DNA from: Pseudomonadota bacterium | Lineage (GTDB): Bacteria; Verrucomicrobiota; Verrucomicrobiia; Chthoniobacterales; UBA6821 | DNA: 7,350 nt | Direction: 5' to 3' | Assembly: GCA_009928265.1 (NCBI GenBank) | Contig: RFPR01000103.1 | Coordinates: 1-7,350, forward strand | Part shown: positions 1 to 5,002 of the stretch, one piece after another | How positions within the stretch are numbered: the stretch's first letter is position 1 | Layout: every line of letters starts with the position of its first letter | Notes under the pieces: model-generated | What the model saw: only the letters and a program-made list of their open reading frames with translations | The model's database searches: none | Told to the model about the DNA's origin: nothing | Translations under genes and position numbers: made by a program

Positions 1-1572
1 ACCGACGGATTCCGTCAGGCCAACAGTGCCTGGTGGCTCAACAACTGGAGCGGCACGCTGGCGTGGGGTGCCAAGACCACCAAGCGCACTTACCTCATCG
101 TCGACGCCTACCAGAACAGCATTCAGGAGCCCGGAGGCCTCACCACCTCCACGGCGACCAATGCCGTGAATTGGAACACCAACCCGACCGGCACATCCCG
201 CTTTTACGACCTGCTCAACATTAGCCGGTATGCGGCCTCCCTCATCCATGAAAACGACCTGAGTGACAGGGCCTTCTTCAGCCTCCGCGCTTGGTGGAAC
301 TACTACGGACGCTGGAGCCGGCGCCAGAACGGCGGCGGATTCGGCACGATCCCAACGGGACCGAAAGCCAACAGCAACCAGATCCAGAATCAGCAGTTTT
401 ATACCTTCGGGGCGATTCCCCAACTCCGCTACGACTACGATTTCCTGGGAAACACCCACACGATCACCGGCGGGGCGATGCTCTACAACACGCAGTCACC
501 CTTCAACCAACAGACGGGGGCAACTCCTTGGGCAACCAGCGGATCCCTCGCCAACCAAAACTGGAGGCAAAACTGGTATGCCTCTTTCTTTGCGGAGAAT
601 CGGTTTGTCTTCGGTAAGTTCCAATTCATTCCTGCCGTCCGCTTCGAGAACATCTGGCAGACGATCAACGAGTCGGCCAACGTCGCCAAGGCGGCGGCCG
701 GCCAACCACTCTCCAACGAGAACAACTTCGCCTTCGTGCCGCTGCCGGGATTCGGCGCCGAATACAAATTCAGCGATTGGATTACCGCCTACGGGAATGC
801 CTCCGAGTCGTACAAGCCGGTCACCTTCAGTCAGTCGATACCGAATGCGCCGAATGTTTTTGTCCCGAACAACCTCCAGCCAAGCATCGCCTGGAATTTC
901 GAAGGAGGTTTCCGTGGGAATCCCCGCCCCTGGCTCGCCTGGCAAAGCAGTTACTTCGTTCTGAATTTCTATAACCAGATCGGATCGGTGAATCCCACCC
1001 CCAGCACCACGGTCATCCAGACCATCGGGAACTCCTCGACCATCGGATGGGACAACATGCTCCAACTCGATGTCGTGGGGCTTGCCGATGAGGTTAGAAA
1101 GACCCCATCGACGCTCAGGCAGACTGGCCCCGGTGACATCAAGCAGGGCGGTACGGCCAATATCCACAGCCTTGTCGACACGTACGGATCGATGCTTTTC
1201 ACACTGGGATACACGCTGCAGAGCGGCACCTACACGAGCGGGCAGTATCAGGGAAAGACCCCCCAGTATACCCCTGACTACCTCCTGCGCCTGGGCGCTC
1301 TCTACAACTGGCGCGACCGCGTGAAGCTCGGTCTGTTGACGACCTTCAGCGCTGCCGCCTATGCCAACGACAACAACACCCAGCAATACCTGATGAACTC
1401 CTATAACGTGTGGGACTTCACCTACGAGGTCAACCTCCTCAAGGAACGCCTCAGCGTCATCGGTGGTATCAACAACCTGTTCAACCTCAAATATACCACC
1501 CGCATCACTCAGACCGGTATCGACCCGGCCATGCCGCGCAACTGGTATGCCGGCGTGCAGGTGAAGTTCTGA
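1..1572 (+). CDS. TonB-dependent outer-membrane receptor, C-terminal part (5' end outside window); FecA-like, probably iron-related
   Basis: The frame is open from base 1 to the TGA at 1570-1572, giving 523 residues with no true start; an internal GTG at 166 is only the first possible start codon and should not be taken as the gene start. The visible part is beta-barrel: alternating aromatic/polar strands, many Tyr, Trp and Asn, and girdle-like patterns such as GFGAEYKFSDWITAYGNASE and WNFEGGFRGNPRPWLAWQSS. It ends with INNLFNLKYTTR followed by NWYAGVQVKF, the usual last strands of these receptors, with the terminal Phe recognised by the outer-membrane assembly machinery. The signal peptide, TonB box and plug domain lie upstream and cannot be judged. 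The IQEPGGLT segment near residue 41 and the YTPDYLLRLGALYNW segment recall FecA-type (ferric dicitrate) receptors. The ligand is inferred only from the adjacent fur and feo genes. Family assignment is firm, substrate is not. Confidence 0.9.
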   Translation, partial: TDGFRQANSAWWLNNWSGTLAWGAKTTKRTYLIVDAYQNSIQEPGGLTTSTATNAVNWNTNPTGTSRFYDLLNISRYAASLIHENDLSDRAFFSLRAWWNYYGRWSRRQNGGGFGTIPTGPKANSNQIQNQQFYTFGAIPQLRYDYDFLGNTHTITGGAMLYNTQSPFNQQTGATPWATSGSLANQNWRQNWYASFFAENRFVFGKFQFIPAVRFENIWQTINESANVAKAAAGQPLSNENNFAFVPLPGFGAEYKFSDWITAYGNASESYKPVTFSQSIPNAPNVFVPNNLQPSIAWNFEGGFRGNPRPWLAWQSSYFVLNFYNQIGSVNPTPSTTVIQTIGNSSTIGWDNMLQLDVVGLADEVRKTPSTLRQTGPGDIKQGGTANIHSLVDTYGSMLFTLGYTLQSGTYTSGQYQGKTPQYTPDYLLRLGALYNWRDRVKLGLLTTFSAAAYANDNNTQQYLMNSYNVWDFTYEVNLLKERLSVIGGINNLFNLKYTTRITQTGIDPAMPRNWYAGVQVKF

Positions 1573-1603
1573 AAGGAACGTCACCCTGCCCCATTCGTCG
1601 TCT

Positions 1604-1628
1604 TGACTGGCATCGTGACTTGCCATCA
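1604..1628. repeat. Imperfect inverted repeat just upstream of fur
   Basis: Left arm TGACTGGCA (1604-1612) and right arm TGCCATCA (1621-1628) are complementary apart from one extra C at 1607, around an 8-base centre. The right arm ends 12 bases before the fur ATG. It could be an operator (autoregulation of fur is common) or a short RNA hairpin. It does not have 7-1-7 Fur-box geometry. A TTGACT at 1603-1608 overlaps the left arm and could be a -35 element, but no good -10 follows at normal spacing. Confidence 0.35.
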
Positions 1629-1640
1629 TCGTGCTGTGCA

Positions 1641-2144
1641 ATGGATCAGCAGTCTCTCAATGCCGTTCTCGGTCAGGCGCAGGCCTTCTTTGCCTCCAAG
1701 GGACTCCGCTTCACCAAACAACGTGAAGCGCTCGTCACACTCATTTTCCGCAATGACGACCATTTCCGTCCCGAAGATCTCCTTCCCAAACTTCGCAAGA
1801 AGGACGGGGCTGTTTCCCGAGCCACCATTTATCGCACCATCCTCCTGTTGGTGGAGAGCGGCATGCTCCGTGAGATTTCCCTCGGGGGAGGGGAGCGTCT
1901 TTACGACCCGAACTTTCTCAAGAGCCCGAACCACAACCATCTGGTCTGCGTCGACTGCCGCGAGATCATCGAGTTCGAGGATCCCAATATCGACGTGATG
2001 CAGAACTGTATCACCCGGAGACTCGGGTTCTCTCCCACCCAGAAGGCCATCCGGATCGAGGGAAGCTGCGACCGACTCCGTCTGCTTGGCTCCTGCAAGA
2101 ATTTCAAGGGCGGAAAGAAGGTCACCCGTTCTCCGCGCCGGTAA
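1641..2144 (+). CDS. fur: Fur-family metal-responsive transcriptional regulator
   Basis: A 167-residue protein, close to the normal Fur length. Fur proteins are dimeric repressors that bind DNA when loaded with Fe2+. The N-terminal winged helix starts with GLRFTKQREALV (21-32), and the recognition helix is SRATIYRTILLL (59-70). The wing ends in GGGERLYDP (82-90). The dimerisation/metal domain starts at HNHLVCVDCREIIEF (98-112), with C103 and C106 as a CxxC. The sensory-site ligands seem mostly kept (H41, D89, H100, E111 by alignment from memory to E. coli H33, E81, H90, E101). The usual HHHDH reads P-N-H-N-H, the later His is D144, and the C-terminal CxxC is reduced to C152 (SCKNF). The tail is basic. 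The ATG at 1641 is chosen because the family N-terminus starts there; the frame is open upstream only as overlap with the receptor gene. No Shine-Dalgarno is visible. Zur or PerR specificity cannot be excluded, but feoAB next door favours iron. Confidence 0.9.
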   Translation: MDQQSLNAVLGQAQAFFASKGLRFTKQREALVTLIFRNDDHFRPEDLLPKLRKKDGAVSRATIYRTILLLVESGMLREISLGGGERLYDPNFLKSPNHNHLVCVDCREIIEFEDPNIDVMQNCITRRLGFSPTQKAIRIEGSCDRLRLLGSCKNFKGGKKVTRSPRR

Positions 2145-2187
2145 CTGTTGGGAGGAGCCGTGGGCGGAACCGTGTTTGTTGGAGAGA

Positions 2188-2216
2188 TTGACTCGCTACA
2201 TGCATTGAGATTGAAT
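2188..2216 (+). promoter_or_regulatory. Putative sigma-70-like promoter of feoAB
   Basis: TTGACT (2188-2193, five of six matches to TTGACA) is followed after 17 bases by TTGAAT (2211-2216, four of six to TATAAT). This would start transcription near 2223 and leave a 5' leader of about 15 bases before the feoAB ATG, with no Shine-Dalgarno in it. The -10 lies inside the Fur-box-like palindrome, as expected for an iron-repressed promoter. If the organism's housekeeping promoters differ (as in Bacteroidota), the call fails. Confidence 0.45.
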
Positions 2217-2220
2217 CTCA
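2206..2220. promoter_or_regulatory. Fur-box-like operator, perfect 7-1-7 inverted repeat
   Basis: TGAGATT-G-AATCTCA is a perfect palindrome of two 7-base arms around one base. This is the geometry of the Fur core site (TGATAAT-N-ATTATCA), matching five of seven positions per arm. It is 18 bases upstream of the feoAB start and directly downstream of a Fur-family gene. Known biology makes feo a classic Fur target; binding here is inferred. Confidence 0.65.
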
Positions 2221-2238
2221 TTCTCTCGCCTTTTCCCG

Positions 2239-4698
2239 ATGACCACCCTAGCAGAACTCAAGCCCGGCCAGAGCGCCGTCATCACGCGACTCCCATCCGA
2301 CGAGCAGCTCTCCGTGCGCCTGTGTGAGCTGGGGCTCCTGCGAGGAACCACTGTTACCTTTATCCGGAGCGCTCCTCTGGGTGATCCGATGGAGTTCCGG
2401 CTCCGCGGATTCGAGCTCAGCATCCGTCGCGCGGATGCAGCCCAGGTGTTGGTGAAGCTTTCCGAGGCGCCTGTTGCTGGCGCTTCACCTCTGCCTGCTC
2501 CTCCTGCGCACGTGGTCTCGACCACGGCCTCTAGGACTGTCCTCTCGATCGATCCGGAACATCCCTCCGAGTCGGAACAATCCCTTCCGGTCCGCCCGAA
2601 GTCGTATGCCGTCGTGGGCAATCCCAACAGCGGCAAGACCACGCTTTTCAACGCTCTCACCGGACTGCGGCAGAAAGTGGCCAACTATCCCGGCGTCACC
2701 GTGGAAAAGAAATCGGGACAGTTCATCGGCCAGCATGGCGAGAAGATCGAACTTCTCGATCTGCCCGGCAGTTACGGCATCGGGGGGAATGCACCTGATG
2801 AGCGGATTACGAGGGATGTCCTGCTCGATCTCCGTCAGGACACCCCGAGGCCCGGCCGCATCCTCTGCGTGATCGACGCCTCGCACCTCGAGCGCAACCT
2901 TTACTTTGTTTCGCAGATCCTCGAGCTCGGCATCCCAACCGTAATTGCGCTGAACATGATCGACGTCGCCCGGGCCCAGGGGGCGCCTGTTGATCCGGAG
3001 GAGCTTTCCGAAACACTCGGCGTCCCGGTCATCCCAGTGCAGGCGACCCGTCCGGAAACGATCCTCCCTCTGCGCCTCGCGCTCAGCCGCGCGGAGTTGC
3101 CTATACCTCACTGGAGCCCCGAGCTTCCCTCCTATTGGACTCGTGCGGTCGACAACGTCGCCTCCTGCTGGCCCGGCGCCAAATCTCCCGGGCGTCCGCC
3201 GCGCGACCCGCTGGCCCGTACCAAGGCCTCCATCCTTCTTGCTTCGACGGCGCAGGCCACAGGTGATCTTGCCGGCGAACTCGGTGCTGGCCCTGCTCTG
3301 AGTGCAGCCATCGGTCAGCGCTCCCTGCTGGATCGCGAGCATGCCGACTGGCGTGAGGCGGTCATTGCCGCCCGCTATGCCGAGGCAGGGGCGCTCTGCC
3401 ATCGCGCCCTGCAGGGAAGGAGTGTTATCGCGGACCGGTTGACCCAGAGACTCGACGACCTCTTTACCCACCGGGTTTTGGGATGGGTCGCCTTCCTCGG
3501 AATGATGACCCTGCTCTTCGTTTCGATCTTTTCGATAGCGAGCTATCCGATGGATTGGATCGAGGCAGGATTTACATGGCTCTCGGGTGCTGTGCAGGGA
3601 GCCATGCCTGAGGGGGATCTCCGTGATCTCCTCACTGACGGAGTTATCGCCGGAGTGGGCGGGGTGGTGGTCTTCCTGCCCCAGATCCTGATCCTCTTTT
3701 TCTTCATCGGCCTTCTGGAGGATACCGGCTACATGGCCCGTGCCGCCTTCCTGATGGACCGCGTCATGAACCGCGTCGGCCTCCACGGCAAATCGTTCAT
3801 CCCACTGCTCAGTTCCTACGCCTGTGCGATTCCAGGAATCATGGCGACACGCACGATCGAGCATCCAAAAGACCGCCTCGTGACGATCCTCGTGGCGCCG
3901 CTGATGAGCTGCTCGGCACGGCTACCAGTCTATTCACTGATGATCGCCGCATTGCTTCCCCTCGAGTCGGTCTGGAAGAAGGGAGCCATCATGATGGGTC
4001 TTTACCTGCTAGGCACCGCGGCGGCGCTAGGCTTCGCATGGCTCTTCAAGAAGACGATACTTCGGGGCAAGAGCCCTGTGTTTCTCATGGAGCTTCCCAG
4101 CTACCGCATTCCATCCCTTCGGCACATCGCCGTGCAGATGTGGCAGCGTTCGGCCCTCTTCCTCAAGCGTGCGGGATCCGTCATCCTCGCCATCTCCATC
4201 ATCCTCTGGTTCCTCGCCACATTCCCCAAGGTCGAGACAAAGGAGGGCCAATCGGAACCGACCAAGACCGAGCAACTCCAGTACAGCTTCGCTGGACGCA
4301 TTGGACACATCATGGAGCCTGTCATCGCGCCACTCGGCATGGACTGGAAGATCGGCATCGGACTCGTCGCCGCGCAGGCTGCCCGTGAGGTCTTTGTCGG
4401 GACGATGTCTATCGTCTACAACGTCGAAGGGGATACGGAGAGCGAGGATGGGGCGCTCGTCAAGACCTTGAGGGATCAGAAACGCCCTGATGGGTCGGAT
4501 GTTTTCTCACCGCTCACCTGTCTTTCCATCCTCGTTTTCTTTGTCCTCTCGATGCAGTGCGTCAGCACGCTGGCGGTCGTCCGCCGCGAGACCAACAGCC
4601 TGCGCTGGCCGCTCTTCCAGTTTTGCTACATGACCGGAGCGGCATGGATTGCCTCATTCCTCATCTATCAGGGAGGACGGTTGCTCGGCTTTCACTAG
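2239..4698 (+). CDS. feoB: FeoA-FeoB fusion: ferrous iron transport protein
   Basis: An 819-residue fusion of two normally separate proteins. Residues 1-75 are a complete FeoA SH3-like domain (LAELKPGQ, RLCELGLLRGTTV, APLGDPMEFRLRGFELSIRR). A Ser/Pro-rich linker follows (about 76-120). The FeoB G domain has G1 GNPNSGKT (127-134), G2 PGVTVE with T154, G3 DLPG (174-177), G4 NMID (239-242, the FeoB form of NKxD) and G5 near PVQATR (266-271). A helical cytoplasmic domain runs to about 410. The membrane domain starts at about 413 and has roughly nine to ten hydrophobic segments. It includes GYMARAAFLMDRVM, the gate motifs SYACAIPG (526-533, C529) and APLMSCSARLPVY (553-565, C558), and the Cys-bearing C-terminal MQCVSTLAVVRRET (772-785). 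It transports Fe2+ across the inner membrane, coupled to nucleotide binding/hydrolysis; in the fusion, FeoA is tethered to the G domain. Length and motifs are intact, so it looks functional. No separate feoA or feoC is seen. The ATG at 2239 begins FeoA exactly; no Shine-Dalgarno precedes it. Probably controlled by the Fur-box-like site at 2206-2220. Confidence 0.97.
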   Translation: MTTLAELKPGQSAVITRLPSDEQLSVRLCELGLLRGTTVTFIRSAPLGDPMEFRLRGFELSIRRADAAQVLVKLSEAPVAGASPLPAPPAHVVSTTASRTVLSIDPEHPSESEQSLPVRPKSYAVVGNPNSGKTTLFNALTGLRQKVANYPGVTVEKKSGQFIGQHGEKIELLDLPGSYGIGGNAPDERITRDVLLDLRQDTPRPGRILCVIDASHLERNLYFVSQILELGIPTVIALNMIDVARAQGAPVDPEELSETLGVPVIPVQATRPETILPLRLALSRAELPIPHWSPELPSYWTRAVDNVASCWPGAKSPGRPPRDPLARTKASILLASTAQATGDLAGELGAGPALSAAIGQRSLLDREHADWREAVIAARYAEAGALCHRALQGRSVIADRLTQRLDDLFTHRVLGWVAFLGMMTLLFVSIFSIASYPMDWIEAGFTWLSGAVQGAMPEGDLRDLLTDGVIAGVGGVVVFLPQILILFFFIGLLEDTGYMARAAFLMDRVMNRVGLHGKSFIPLLSSYACAIPGIMATRTIEHPKDRLVTILVAPLMSCSARLPVYSLMIAALLPLESVWKKGAIMMGLYLLGTAAALGFAWLFKKTILRGKSPVFLMELPSYRIPSLRHIAVQMWQRSALFLKRAGSVILAISIILWFLATFPKVETKEGQSEPTKTEQLQYSFAGRIGHIMEPVIAPLGMDWKIGIGLVAAQAAREVFVGTMSIVYNVEGDTESEDGALVKTLRDQKRPDGSDVFSPLTCLSILVFFVLSMQCVSTLAVVRRETNSLRWPLFQFCYMTGAAWIASFLIYQGGRLLGFH

Positions 4699-4710
4699 GG
4701 TTAAACCAAG

Positions 4711-4761
4711 GGGTTGAGGCTAAAGACTGTTAGACTAGTAGAAGAGAAGCATCCTCAACCC
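4711..4761. repeat. Inverted repeat in the feoAB to small-gene gap
   Basis: GGGTTGAGG (4711-4719) and CCTCAACCC (4753-4761) are perfect 9-base complements separated by 33 bases. In RNA they would form a 9-bp stem with a long loop; in DNA the half-sites are 42 bases apart, about four helical turns. No T-run follows the right arm, so it is not a standard intrinsic terminator. The loop carries a short direct repeat, AGACT at 4724-4728 and 4732-4736. The gap is visibly more AT-rich than the flanking genes. Possible roles are an mRNA processing or stability element, a partial terminator, or a bipartite binding site; the sequence does not decide. Confidence 0.5.
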
Positions 4762-4778
4762 AGTGCTATCTTAACTTC

Positions 4779-4919
4779 ATGACACCCGACACCCAAACGG
4801 CCATCGCACTCTCTCTTGTCGTGCTGGCCGCCAGCTTCTTTTTCACCCGATGGGTGAGGGGTCGCAAGAAGCCCGGATGTGGGGGAGGCTGTGGCTGTTC
4901 CTCTACCAAGAAGTTTTAG
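4779..4919 (+). CDS. FeoB-associated Cys-rich membrane peptide
   Basis: A 46-residue ORF, ATG at 4779 and TAG at 4917-4919. Residues 1-7 are polar, residues 8-23 (AIALSLVVLAASFFFT) form one transmembrane helix, then a basic stretch RWVRGRKK (24-31) and a Cys/Gly cluster PGCGGGCGCSS (32-42) with C34, C38 and C40, ending STKKF. The positive-inside rule puts the Cys end in the cytoplasm. Helix, basic stretch, then CGxxCxC tail directly after feoB is the hallmark of the FeoB-associated Cys-rich membrane protein family (Pfam PF12669, from memory). Its role is not established; binding Fe2+ near FeoB or aiding the transporter is inferred from position and cysteines. It starts 80 bases after feoAB on the same strand, so co-transcription is plausible, with an inverted repeat in the gap. 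No Shine-Dalgarno is visible. Its small size means many annotation pipelines would skip it. Confidence 0.85.
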   Translation: MTPDTQTAIALSLVVLAASFFFTRWVRGRKKPGCGGGCGCSSTKKF

Positions 4920-4972
4920 GCATCCCCGGATCTTGTTGGTGAAAGGATCATTACTGTCTTCCAAATCAATTC

Positions 4973-4996
4973 CTCAGCGTCTCCGCCTCTCTGCGC
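4973..4996. repeat. Three tandem octamers (CTCNGCSY) between convergent genes
   Basis: CTCAGCGT (4973-4980), CTCCGCCT (4981-4988) and CTCTGCGC (4989-4996) sit head to tail and are followed by GAAAAC, ending right at the topB stop. All three share CTC-N-GC. The block is in the 83-base gap between the convergent small gene and topB. From memory, CTCTGCGYCTCTGCG-type strings recur in intergenic DNA of many unrelated bacteria, so this may be one copy of such a dispersed repeat. No hairpin is obvious in it, and I see no intrinsic terminator for either gene in this gap. Confidence 0.45.
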
Positions 4997-5002
4997 GAAA
5001 AC

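Noticed and set aside
166..168. GTG as the start of the TonB receptor
   Set aside because: The frame stays open to base 1 with receptor-like residues (including IQEPGGLT), so the gene begins outside the window.
1603..1629. Sigma-70 promoter for fur (TTGACT with CATCAT)
   Set aside because: Spacing is only 15 bases and the -10 is a poor match; too weak to annotate.
1410..1640. N-terminal extension of the fur frame back into the receptor gene
   Set aside because: The Fur family N-terminus fits the ATG at 1641; the upstream translation is just the receptor gene in another frame.
496..1641. 381-codon open frame on the minus strand opposite the TonB receptor
   Set aside because: It is antisense to a clear beta-barrel gene, its translation is low-complexity and matches no family I know, and such frames arise from GC-rich codon use.
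2145..2187. Terminator or riboswitch between fur and feoAB
   Set aside because: No stem longer than three or four base pairs and no T-run; the gap is too short for a known riboswitch.
2485..3864. 459-codon open frame on the minus strand opposite feoAB
   Set aside because: It covers well-conserved FeoB G-domain and gate motifs on the plus strand; the antisense protein is Arg/Gly-rich without recognisable domains.
4753..4778. Intrinsic terminator after feoAB
   Set aside because: The inverted repeat has a 33-base loop and no T-run after its right arm.
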